Positions 1 to 7,641 of a stretch of DNA of 12,045 nt are shown in pieces (position 1 is the stretch's first letter; each line of letters begins with the position of its first letter). Position numbers and translations under genes: made by a program. This stretch comes from Bacteroidota bacterium. Its GTDB lineage: Bacteria > Bacteroidota > Bacteroidia > Flavobacteriales_D > Sanyastnellaceae. The stretch spans positions 1 through 12,045 of the forward strand of contig JAQCID010000014.1 of assembly GCA_027618855.1 (NCBI GenBank), given 5' to 3'. A model generated the notes under the pieces. The model was not told the origin of the DNA. It saw only the letters and a program-made list of their open reading frames with translations, and did not search any database.

Positions 1-884
1 AGAGGATCTACTCGAGGCTTCATCAAAACGTGACACGCACTGAATTGTTCTCCTCTTTTGTCTGTAACCCTGACAAAATGGTACCCGAAATCAGATTCGA
101 ATACGGGCGAGTACCCATTCAGGGGTGTATCAAAAACGGCAGCTTCGAATTCTGGAATGAAGACGCCGCGCGCGATGTTTTCATAACATCCCCCTTTGTA
201 TTTAGATCCGGGATCTTCCGAATAGCGAGTGGCAGCCAATGTCATGGAAAGTTGTCCTGTAGCGACCAGGTTTCTGATTGAATCCAGCGTTGTGCGGACT
301 GCTTGTTTTTGTCTGTCGGAAATCACCGGTTGTAGAACGATCTCACTGTAGCTTAATTCTTCGGGAATAAGTGGCAGAGAATCTACGGGTGTCTCCTCGA
401 AATATTCTAGAACTTCAGCGGGTGTAGCGCGTACCTCTTGGCTGATCGTTTGCTGCATCCTTTGCGCGAGCAATTGATCTAATATAGGCTCCGTAAAATC
501 GGCTTTCCACTGAGCGACAGACTTCCCATACTCCGCTTCAAAAGATTCTACCGATCCCAGCATTTTAATGTAATAAGCGAGACGTCGTTCGATTTCGTCC
601 ATCACTTCTCCGTCACTGACTTCTAAACTGTCCAGTCGTGCATTGTGTAAGAGCAGTTTCTCAAAAAGCAGTTCTTCTAAGAAGCCACATTTGTTGCTTT
701 CATCCACTTCTCCGCCTTCTATTCGTGCTTGAAGTGCCCTGTCTTCAATCGCGCTGTTAAGAATGATTTCATCACCGACTACTGCGACGATTCCATCAAG
801 AAGTTGAAATTCAGAATTCCCAGGCTGTGCGAACAGCGATAGAGAGAATAGAAACGAAAATGTAAATATAGAAATGCCTTGCAT
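1..884 (-). CDS. surA: SurA-like periplasmic chaperone / peptidyl-prolyl isomerase, C-terminus cut by window edge
   Basis: I translated this by hand from the ATG at 884 to the window edge: 294 codons without a stop, so the C-terminus is missing. Residues 1-20 (MQGISIFTFS...LFAQ) form a signal peptide, probably cleaved near FA-Q. Residues 26-150 resemble the SurA N-terminal chaperone domain, beginning LLDGIVAVVGDEIILNSAIE. Residues 177-277 are a parvulin-type rotamase domain with the landmarks YSEDPGSKYKGG, IPEFEAAVF and FGYHFVRV. ACHVLMKP at 283-290 begins a second parvulin domain that runs off the edge. SurA chaperones outer-membrane proteins across the periplasm to the BAM machinery. The gene is last in the run guaB, two-domain parvulin, lipoprotein, surA, starting 23 bases after its neighbour. 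Assignment to the SurA family is firm; true orthology with E. coli SurA is inferred. Confidence 0.88.
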   Translation of the reverse strand, partial: MQGISIFTFSFLFSLSLFAQPGNSEFQLLDGIVAVVGDEIILNSAIEDRALQARIEGGEVDESNKCGFLEELLFEKLLLHNARLDSLEVSDGEVMDEIERRLAYYIKMLGSVESFEAEYGKSVAQWKADFTEPILDQLLAQRMQQTISQEVRATPAEVLEYFEETPVDSLPLIPEELSYSEIVLQPVISDRQKQAVRTTLDSIRNLVATGQLSMTLAATRYSEDPGSKYKGGCYENIARGVFIPEFEAAVFDTPLNGYSPVFESDFGYHFVRVTDKRGEQFSACHVLMKPRVDP

Positions 885-907
885 GTGGCGAAGTTAGTTC
901 GGTGGGT

Positions 908-1783
908 TTAAGTGGGGATGCTATCTCGTATTATTTCTCCTTGAGCCCAAGCTTCTTTCACAAGGTCGTCTCGTAAATCCTCCAGTAAAGTACGCCTTCT
1001 CTCCTGAAGAATCAGATCTACAATCCGCTCTCTAGCTATCCCTATGGGGGAGGGGAGGTCTTTAAATTGATGTTCGAGGATTCTTAAAAGATACCTTTTG
1101 TTGTCATCTGTAAATTCAATCACTTTTCTTTGACGTAATTGATCTTCGACGCGATATATCTGCATCGGGATTTGGTCTAACAAGTCACTTAAAAACCACC
1201 AGTAATCAAAATCTAAGGCAAAATGAGCGCCATGTTCGATGCACCACTGTTCTAATTTGGGGATGGACAATGAATCGGATGCCTCAAGCCATGTTCTGAC
1301 AGAATCTAACTGGGTTTCCTCCCCAGGTAGTTGTATGTAAAGTGCGCGCACCACGTGTTCTTGAAGTAGAAAAAGTTCAGCGTGATCGTTGTGAAAAGTT
1401 TCTATTTCGTTTTCCTCAACCTTCCCATCTAACCGAGATGCGACGTAACGACTTTCAAAATGACTTACGAGCAACGCATTTCTATATGCAGTCACATCGG
1501 CCTCAAAATCGTGATTGAATTCGGAAATATTTTTTTCGACCTCTGCCAACAGAACGTGTTCTCTGATCCATCCTTCAATGATGCGCTCTGCCATAAGCGT
1601 GCTGTCTTCGATAGACATAGCATCTGGGATTCTTGTGGACAGCCTGTCTATAGATAGCGTCTCACCGAATGCTGATATGACGATTCTTTCATGTGATGTT
1701 TTCCTTTCAAAAACCTCACATGACATCATATTTAAGCACACGATAGCTAAAGTAAAAACCAGAGCCTTACTTGACGTATCCAT
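908..1783 (-). CDS. SurA-like lipoprotein with degenerate parvulin domain
   Basis: This 291-residue exported protein has a signal sequence ending in MMSC, with Cys22 the likely lipidated residue; the lipobox is weak. Residues 33-120 follow the SurA N-terminal pattern (a short beta segment, then helices with many charged residues). Residues 123-240 occupy the position of a parvulin domain: they start with a VEENEIETFHNDHAELF linker and continue with HVVRALYIQLP, where catalytic parvulins have xxHILV. The GG and GYHxxxV landmarks are absent, so isomerase activity is doubtful. The C-terminal helix (250-285) is rich in Arg, Leu and Glu. I recall a similar lipoprotein beside SurA in many Bacteroidota, usually annotated as a peptidyl-prolyl isomerase or hypothetical protein. 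It starts 6 bases after its upstream neighbour's stop, so translation is probably coupled. The ATG at 1788-1790 is out of frame, which leaves 1783 as the start. Confidence 0.8.
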   Translation of the reverse strand: MDTSSKALVFTLAIVCLNMMSCEVFERKTSHERIVISAFGETLSIDRLSTRIPDAMSIEDSTLMAERIIEGWIREHVLLAEVEKNISEFNHDFEADVTAYRNALLVSHFESRYVASRLDGKVEENEIETFHNDHAELFLLQEHVVRALYIQLPGEETQLDSVRTWLEASDSLSIPKLEQWCIEHGAHFALDFDYWWFLSDLLDQIPMQIYRVEDQLRQRKVIEFTDDNKRYLLRILEHQFKDLPSPIGIARERIVDLILQERRRTLLEDLRDDLVKEAWAQGEIIRDSIPT

Positions 1784-1789
1784 GTACCA

Positions 1790-3817
1790 TCAGTCGATTA
1801 TGCTGTAAAGCACAGCGGTGTTTATTTCGACTTGATATTTACGTCGCAATGCCATGATCCACTCTTTTTCAAGATGATCTTGATAGCTCGCAATCACTTG
1901 ACCTCTTGCTTCATCCAGAGTTTTAGGAGTGGGTGGAACGAGTTCTCTCACATCAATCAGGACAATGCCCTCTACACCCACTTCGAAAGTCATGAGTCTT
2001 GGAGCCTTGCTGTCTAAGTCAAAAGTCCCATTTGTGAGTGCATAGAAAACGGTGTCGCCCCACGTATTTACTCCTTCTGGGTAAAGTGCGGATTCAATTC
2101 GAATTGCAAGCGGCCTCTCTCCAATGAGTTCTCTGCGCATCGCCTCAATATCGTCCCCTTTCTTCACGCCTTTCTTGACCTTTTTTGCAAGCTTCGCGTC
2201 TTCACAAGTATACACAGCAATGTCTAACCGTTCTGGCCACATGAACAGCTCTGTGTTGTTTGCATGGTACTCTTCCAGACCAGATGTGTCGCGAACTGCT
2301 CTAGACCAAACCTTGTTGTCGGTCAACTCAAACAGAAGAATTCCATCGTGGTACTCCTCAATGAGCAGTCTGAAATCATCGTGTTTCTCTTCGAGTCTTT
2401 CATCTTCATATGCGAGGAGTTTTTCTTCGACCATTTGTTGTATTAATGATTTTAAGATCATTTCTGCTGGACGATTTAACCCTCTGTTCTTTTGGCCGTT
2501 TGCGTAATTGATGAAATCTCTCACGGTCGTGTTATTACCGTCTATAGAAAACAATGTTCTCCCAAGTTCAGATTTATTGACATGTTCTATGGGATGTCCT
2601 TTGTGGAAAACGCTATCTGTTTTACCCACTGAGACGACTAAGTTGGATACGCGACGCCCATCTTGAGTGAATGCGTATTCTGACTTCAGTTTATTGAGGA
2701 AAGAAGACCGTGTTTTATCAGCGCGGGAATCTCGACTCACCTTCTTTTTAAGTGAATTTCTTACTTCGTCAAAAGACACAAGGCCCTTAAACCCGAGTCG
2801 CTTTACAATATGCCATCCATAACTGCTTAGAAAGGGTTCAGAAACATCTCCATTTTGTGCCAAAGCGAACGAAGCGTTTTCAAATTCTTCGACCATTTTG
2901 CCCGTTCCAAACCAAGGTAAAACGCCCCCTTTGCTTGCCGTTGTTGCATCATCACTGTATTTAAGCGCAAGAGATTCGAATGTTTCTCCGGCATGAAGGA
3001 ATTCAGCTACGGCGTCGATTGTCGCCTTGCTACTCTCGCGCATCGCTTTATCTGTGACGTCAGGAACACGCACCATGATGTGCGCTACTTGCACTTCTCC
3101 TCTCGCATCTCGTCTTCCGTCCACTTTTAAGAAGTGGTAACCAAATCTGGTACGTACAATGTTGCTAATTTCTCCTACGGGAGTAGTGTACGCAGCAACC
3201 TCAAAATTATAGATCATCGAGAATGCTGTAAACCAACCCAAATCACCTCCGTTATCTTTTGCCGATGGGTCATCGCTTCCTCCCTTGCTTGTTGCGACTT
3301 CTGTGAAATCTTCACCAGCTTCCACTCGCGCTCTAAGAAGAGAGATTCTTCTCCAAGCTCTCAATGTATCTGCAGGAAGAGCTTCGGGATTCACACTGAC
3401 GAGAATGTGGCTTGCATGAATTTCTTCTTGCTGTCTGTCAAATGCCTCTTGGACCAACTCATCTAACAGATCGATATCCACGAGATAGGGTCTTGCCAAT
3501 TGTTTTCGATATCCTGCAAGTTCTTTAATGTAATCTGCGACAGTATCCATCCCTAGATATTCAGCCTCCATCACCTTAAGCTTAAACTTGACAAACAATT
3601 CCATATAATCATCGAGAAGCTCACGTGTAATGACACTGTCACGGTTGTTTTTCCCATAAATATGTTTAAAGTCACCTAACGTGACTCCCTCACCACCTAC
3701 TGAAAGTACGTATTCATTTTCGGTGCCTTTTTCAAGGTCTGTTTGTGCTTGAATCTCAGTAAAACCGCCAATCATCGTATAGCAGATGAGGGTAAAAATC
3801 AAAATATATTGTTTCAT
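1790..3817 (-). CDS. Periplasmic peptidyl-prolyl isomerase with two parvulin domains (PpiC/SurA type)
   Basis: This 675-residue protein has a signal peptide (residues 1-24, cleaved near IQA-Q). A SurA/PpiD-like helical region follows (about 35-125), containing ELLDDYMELFVKFKLKVMEA. Parvulin domain 1 covers about 132-233 (ASHILV, GGDLGWF, FGYHFLKV). Parvulin domain 2 covers about 243-342 (AHIMV, YSDDATTASKGGVLPWF, YGWHIVKR). The C-terminal half (345-675) is helical, charged and has no motif I recognise. Proteins of this type help fold outer-membrane and secreted proteins. Both rotamase domains keep the usual histidines and glycines, so both may be active, unlike the next gene. It lies 20 bases after guaB and 6 bases before the lipoprotein gene, in a probable operon. 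It could be called SurA-like or PpiD-like; there is no N-terminal membrane anchor beyond the cleavable signal, which argues against PpiD. Confidence 0.88.
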   Translation of the reverse strand: MKQYILIFTLICYTMIGGFTEIQAQTDLEKGTENEYVLSVGGEGVTLGDFKHIYGKNNRDSVITRELLDDYMELFVKFKLKVMEAEYLGMDTVADYIKELAGYRKQLARPYLVDIDLLDELVQEAFDRQQEEIHASHILVSVNPEALPADTLRAWRRISLLRARVEAGEDFTEVATSKGGSDDPSAKDNGGDLGWFTAFSMIYNFEVAAYTTPVGEISNIVRTRFGYHFLKVDGRRDARGEVQVAHIMVRVPDVTDKAMRESSKATIDAVAEFLHAGETFESLALKYSDDATTASKGGVLPWFGTGKMVEEFENASFALAQNGDVSEPFLSSYGWHIVKRLGFKGLVSFDEVRNSLKKKVSRDSRADKTRSSFLNKLKSEYAFTQDGRRVSNLVVSVGKTDSVFHKGHPIEHVNKSELGRTLFSIDGNNTTVRDFINYANGQKNRGLNRPAEMILKSLIQQMVEEKLLAYEDERLEEKHDDFRLLIEEYHDGILLFELTDNKVWSRAVRDTSGLEEYHANNTELFMWPERLDIAVYTCEDAKLAKKVKKGVKKGDDIEAMRRELIGERPLAIRIESALYPEGVNTWGDTVFYALTNGTFDLDSKAPRLMTFEVGVEGIVLIDVRELVPPTPKTLDEARGQVIASYQDHLEKEWIMALRRKYQVEINTAVLYSIID

Positions 3818-3837
3818 TTTATTGCTTTTTCTTGCGC

Positions 3838-5313
3838 TTAGCGAATGCTATAATTTGGTGCTTCTCTAGAAATCATGACATCGTGCGGATGACTTTCTTT
3901 CATGCTGGCACTTGTTATTTTAATGAATTGAGAATTTTCTTGTAAATCGGAAATATTCTTGGCCCCACAATATCCAAGTCCTGCACGAATACCTCCTATA
4001 ATTTGGTGCATGACCTCTTCTACAGATCCTTTGAACGGGACTTGGCCACTAATCCCTTCTGGGACTAATTTTTTGACATCATCTTCGGTGTCTTGGAAAT
4101 ACCTGTCTTTCGAACCTTTTTCCATGGCTTCAATAGATCCCATTCCCCGATACCCTTTAAAACGACGGCCTTCAAAAATAAAAGTTTCGCCTGGGCTTTC
4201 ACCTGTTCCTGCGAGCATTGATCCCACCATCACACTGTCGCCACCTCCTGAGAGTGCTTTTACAATGTCTCCTGTGTAACGGATGCCACCATCAGCAATC
4301 ACAGGCACCCCTGTCCCTTTCAGGGCTTTCGCGACATTCATCACAGCGGAAAGCTGTGGAACGCCTACTCCGGCTATGATTCGGGTCGTGCAAATTGATC
4401 CAGGTCCTACTCCAACTTTTACGGCATCTGCTCCTGCTTCTACAAGCGCAAGACCCGCTTCAGCTGTTGCGATGTTTCCACAAACGACATCCACCTTAGG
4501 AAAATGTTTTTTCACCTCTTTCACAACGTCAATAACTCCCTTGCTGTGTCCGTGAGCGGTGTCAATAATCACAGCATCAACTCCAGCGTCTACAAGTGCT
4601 TTAATTCGTTCCATTGTGTCAGATGTGACACCTACAGCAGCAGCCACCCGCAATTGGCCAAATCTATCCTTACATGAATTCGGGAATTCAGTGAGTTTAA
4701 TAATATCTCTATATGTGATTAATCCGATCAGCTTGCCATTGTCATCTACAACGGGTAGTTTTTCGATGCGGTGTTCACGGAGGATTTGGGCTGCCTGATC
4801 TAAATCAGATCCATCCTTCGTAACGATTAACCCTTCACTAGTCATCACTTCTGCTACAGGACGGGTTGGCGTTTTTTCGAATCTCAAATCTCGATTCGTA
4901 ACGATTCCAACAAGGATGCCTTCTGGACTCACAACAGGAATGCCACCTATCCGTTTCTCACGCATAATTCCCTGTGCATCACCCACGGTCGCCTTTTTAT
5001 TTAAAGTGATTGGGTCCTGAATCATTCCATTTTCAGACCGTTTTACTTTTCTCACCTCCATTGCCTGTTGAGCGATACTCATGTTTTTATGAATCACTCC
5101 CATGCCCCCTTGTCGTGCCATAGCGATTGCCATTTCACTTTCAGTAACAGTGTCCATAGCAGCTGAAATAATTGGCGTTTTGAGCTCAATATTTCTCGAG
5201 AAACGTGATGTTAATTCAGCATCACGTGGAAGCACTTCCGAGTAAGCTGGAACGAGCAATACATCGTCGTAGGTGAGACCTTCGCCGAAGAACTTGGCAT
5301 CTTTTATAGGCAT
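3838..5313 (-). CDS. guaB: IMP dehydrogenase
   Basis: GuaB converts IMP to XMP with NAD+, the committed step to GMP in the cytoplasm. The 491-residue length is normal. The barrel begins with LTYDDVLLVPAYSEVLPRD. Two CBS domains occupy about 95-205 (PITLNKKATV, IGGIPVV, KLPVVDDNGKLIGLIT). The catalytic loop GVGPGSICTTR places the nucleophile at Cys308. IMP-phosphate residues are in ADGGIRYTGDIVKAL and VMVGSMLAGT. The mobile flap contains YRGMGSIEAM and the NAD-side Arg/Tyr segment KDRYFQ, and the monovalent-cation and substrate segment VPEGISGQVPFKGS is present. All key residues are intact. The gene heads a run with three chaperone genes. Its leader has a Bacteroidota -7 box and an inverted repeat, both listed separately. 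Confidence 0.98.
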   Translation of the reverse strand: MPIKDAKFFGEGLTYDDVLLVPAYSEVLPRDAELTSRFSRNIELKTPIISAAMDTVTESEMAIAMARQGGMGVIHKNMSIAQQAMEVRKVKRSENGMIQDPITLNKKATVGDAQGIMREKRIGGIPVVSPEGILVGIVTNRDLRFEKTPTRPVAEVMTSEGLIVTKDGSDLDQAAQILREHRIEKLPVVDDNGKLIGLITYRDIIKLTEFPNSCKDRFGQLRVAAAVGVTSDTMERIKALVDAGVDAVIIDTAHGHSKGVIDVVKEVKKHFPKVDVVCGNIATAEAGLALVEAGADAVKVGVGPGSICTTRIIAGVGVPQLSAVMNVAKALKGTGVPVIADGGIRYTGDIVKALSGGGDSVMVGSMLAGTGESPGETFIFEGRRFKGYRGMGSIEAMEKGSKDRYFQDTEDDVKKLVPEGISGQVPFKGSVEEVMHQIIGGIRAGLGYCGAKNISDLQENSQFIKITSASMKESHPHDVMISREAPNYSIR

Positions 5314-5390
5314 GTTTTCAGATTGAATCGCGTAACTCGCTTTCCTTCCTGAGAGCGCTTTTGCGCCTACCCTTCGGTCCGCGATTCGCG
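5314..5390 (-). promoter_or_regulatory. guaB leader with possible RNA stem-loop
   Basis: Read on the minus strand, GAATCGCG (5387-5380) can pair perfectly with CGCGATTC (5332-5325). Inside this outer stem is a hairpin GCGC-AAAA-GCGC (5366-5355), with one extra G-U pair possible. The predicted transcription start falls almost exactly at the outer left arm, so the whole leader of about 70 nt would be folded. No U-run follows either stem, so this is not a standard intrinsic terminator. It matches no riboswitch class I can recall. It may control guaB, or the repeat may be fortuitous. Confidence 0.35.
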
Positions 5391-5398
5391 CAAAGGTA
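5391..5398 (-). promoter_or_regulatory. Putative -7 promoter box for guaB
   Basis: The minus strand reads TACCTTTG, an exact match to the Bacteroidota -7 consensus TAnnTTTG. I see no clear TTG -33 box at the expected 18-21 base distance upstream, where the end of the preceding gene lies. Transcription would start near 5384-5387, giving a 70-base leader to the guaB start codon. Confidence 0.5.
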
Positions 5399-5403
5399 AA
5401 GAA

Positions 5404-7599
5404 CTACGGCCTAAGAACGTGCACACTTTGGGAAATGACATGCCATTTTCCAGATCCATCTAATACACGTACAACGACTGTGTATACTCCGTCAGGTACA
5501 AGTTCGTTATTCGAGGTTCCATCCCAACACTCATTAGGGGTTTGCGAAGTAAAAATCACATCTCCCCACCGTGAAAGAATGACAAGCTTATACGTAGCTT
5601 CTCCACTAGATACACCGTCTGAAACAAACCCCAATGTGGACTCCCCAGGTGCCCATGGGAACCAGTCGTTGATGTCATCGTTGTTTGGTGTAAATGCAGT
5701 GGGTATCCAAAGCAGTGGGTCTTCGGTCAGACAGACTTGGTTTGAACTCGACCCATTGAGTCCCCCCGTGGGGTTGTTTTCTAATGCGACTACAGTGTAG
5801 CAGAAATCTCCTGGCAATTGCGTTAGATCTCCAATGTAATCTTCAGTATGATGGACGCTCGCACCGTGCGATGTCAGTGGAACGGCAACGCTTAGTCGTG
5901 AGGGCGCCCTCAGTATTTCATACGACAATGTTCCGTCAGGAAACTCCTTATATTCAGACCAAATTAGACTGTTTTCGAAAGCAGCTTCATCTGAAGAACG
6001 CCATCCCTGAAGCAAAATACTTTTCCCAATATTTGAGGTTGTTACAGCCACTTGGCATTCATTGTACACAGAACATCTATAGATGTAACTGCGCACATCA
6101 GTCTCAACATCGGGGTCAACAAATGTTAATGGGAAGCCCAGTGAGCTTGGAAGTGGTTCCAGTATAGGAATCCAAATGCTGTCAGCCTCCACCCATCGTT
6201 CGAGCTGGTAGATGCTTATTTCTGTCGAAGTGGGGTCAGTTTCGACGAGGATTTCGATCGCTCCATTGGACAACACAGATGCCCTTTTTAATTTGGGAGA
6301 TTCTGGAGCGTCAGGATATGAGAATTCAAGTTCAACTTCGCTAGATCGTGCAATCTTGCCTGTTGTTGATTCGGCGACGATGCGGTATTTATACGTACTC
6401 GCTACATCTGCCCCCTCGTGGAGGTATGTTCCGTACCCTGAAGCAAGTGTGTCGAGTGTTGTCCACACCCCAAACGACCCCGACAAGGCATTGTATAAAG
6501 AAGCCTGTGGCAAATAGAAATTGACCCCACCTTCTATTCCGAAAGGCGTGTTCCAACTTAATTGCGCTCGGTCCGTGCAAGGAATTTGGGTAGCGACTGT
6601 AAAAATAGAGGTCGTACACTCTCCCGCAGCATTTGGATTGGGTGACCCGTCGTCATTGATGCACTCGAATACTGCAACTCGATAACTCTCAGGCTCAGAA
6701 GAAGCGAGAGAAGTAGGGATGATTGCGGACGATGCATTCGGGTCGTTGATTTGAAGGACTTCCGAAGAGCCGGCCCCCGTACATTTATAGATGATGTAAC
6801 CCAGGGTTTCCCCTGAAACGGGGTAGTCGAAGTGTACTTCTGCAAGTCCCGTGGCTGGATCTACGTCGATATGGGTCGTCACAGGTAAATTGGGATTTAC
6901 TTCACCGACGATTAAGTCTGTTGCGTTGCTTACGTGGATGTCTGTGCCGTTTGATGCGGTTTGGCGTACGCGGTATATGTTAATGGAGACGCAAGGCCCC
7001 GGGTTGTCAATGAACGTACCTCCTAGAGGGCTGTCAGGAACCGTCGCGATGGTGTCCCACACAGCGGTAAATTCATTCAATCGTTCCAAATAGAAAGGAC
7101 CTCCTGCTCCTTCTCCAGAGATCACATGTGGACTGTTCCATACCAAATCCACTTCGTCAGCTCCTGCGCCAACACTGGCGTTTACATGAATCGAACACAG
7201 AAATGGTGATGCAGGAGAATTGTCATTTGTCGTTCCTCCGTCAACAGAAGTGACTTGAACCGCGGTATAGCAATGAGCATACGCATTTGCGTTGTATAAA
7301 AAGGAAGGCATGACCCAGCCTGTAGGCAAAACACCTGTATCTAGATTGGGAGCGACTAAATGGGGAGTGGGGCTTAAAAGGGTTCCGGGGATGTCAAACA
7401 CCTTAATCTCATTGTGAATAAATTCCTCCGTAGTGACTGGCGTAAATACATCCCAGTACAATGTCGCATTTCCGGCAGCATTGACATTGTTAACGTGGGT
7501 TAGATTAGGTTGAGCATATGCTGTGTTTTCGAGACCTAAACCCAAGAGGGTTATAAGTAACACCGGTGTTATTTGTCCTATTTTAATAAAACGACGCAT
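5404..7599 (-). CDS. Type IX-secreted multidomain surface protein with CHU_C (type B) sorting domain
   Basis: This 731-residue protein has a signal peptide (1-29, cleaved at AYA-Q). Residues 30-625 are a chain of beta-sandwich modules resembling fibronectin type III, with recurring patterns such as VDLVWNSP, AQLSWNTP, YRVRQTAS, YKYRIVAES and YEILRAPS at roughly 90-110 residue spacing. Paired cysteines in the modules (for example CSVYNEC) suggest disulfides. The last 100 residues (about 631-731) are the gliding motility-associated C-terminal domain (CHU_C, TIGR04131): IPTAFTPNNDDINDWF, then LVILSRWGDVIFTS, then CWDGT, then ELVPDGVYTVVV. This domain directs type IX secretion and surface attachment or release. 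The substrate and function are unknown; there is no recognisable enzyme or adhesin domain, so an adhesive or structural role is only a guess. The gene begins 42 bases after the co-polymerase gene and may be co-transcribed with it. Confidence 0.9.
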   Translation of the reverse strand: MRRFIKIGQITPVLLITLLGLGLENTAYAQPNLTHVNNVNAAGNATLYWDVFTPVTTEEFIHNEIKVFDIPGTLLSPTPHLVAPNLDTGVLPTGWVMPSFLYNANAYAHCYTAVQVTSVDGGTTNDNSPASPFLCSIHVNASVGAGADEVDLVWNSPHVISGEGAGGPFYLERLNEFTAVWDTIATVPDSPLGGTFIDNPGPCVSINIYRVRQTASNGTDIHVSNATDLIVGEVNPNLPVTTHIDVDPATGLAEVHFDYPVSGETLGYIIYKCTGAGSSEVLQINDPNASSAIIPTSLASSEPESYRVAVFECINDDGSPNPNAAGECTTSIFTVATQIPCTDRAQLSWNTPFGIEGGVNFYLPQASLYNALSGSFGVWTTLDTLASGYGTYLHEGADVASTYKYRIVAESTTGKIARSSEVELEFSYPDAPESPKLKRASVLSNGAIEILVETDPTSTEISIYQLERWVEADSIWIPILEPLPSSLGFPLTFVDPDVETDVRSYIYRCSVYNECQVAVTTSNIGKSILLQGWRSSDEAAFENSLIWSEYKEFPDGTLSYEILRAPSRLSVAVPLTSHGASVHHTEDYIGDLTQLPGDFCYTVVALENNPTGGLNGSSSNQVCLTEDPLLWIPTAFTPNNDDINDWFPWAPGESTLGFVSDGVSSGEATYKLVILSRWGDVIFTSQTPNECWDGTSNNELVPDGVYTVVVRVLDGSGKWHVISQSVHVLRP

Positions 7600-7641
7600 G
7601 CTATAAATTTACAAAAGCTACAATCAACCCTCTCTGTTTTT

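Noticed and set aside
30..281. Plus-strand open frame of 83 codons
   Set aside because: It lies antisense inside the surA reading frame, which has a signal peptide and parvulin motifs; the plus-strand product has no recognisable features.
5325..5387. Inverted repeat as an intrinsic terminator for the CHU_C gene
   Set aside because: No U-run follows the hairpin on the minus strand, and the second arm is only 11 bases from the guaB start; a leader structure fits better.
5314..5390. Leader segment as 4.5S (SRP) RNA because of AGGAAGGAAAG
   Set aside because: The resemblance to the SRP tetraloop region is short; the flanking stem and asymmetric loop sequences expected for domain IV are not present.
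6389..6845. Minus-strand frames of 76 and 95 codons within the CHU_C gene region
   Set aside because: They are out-of-frame shadows of the 731-residue secreted protein and show no signal, domain or start context of their own.
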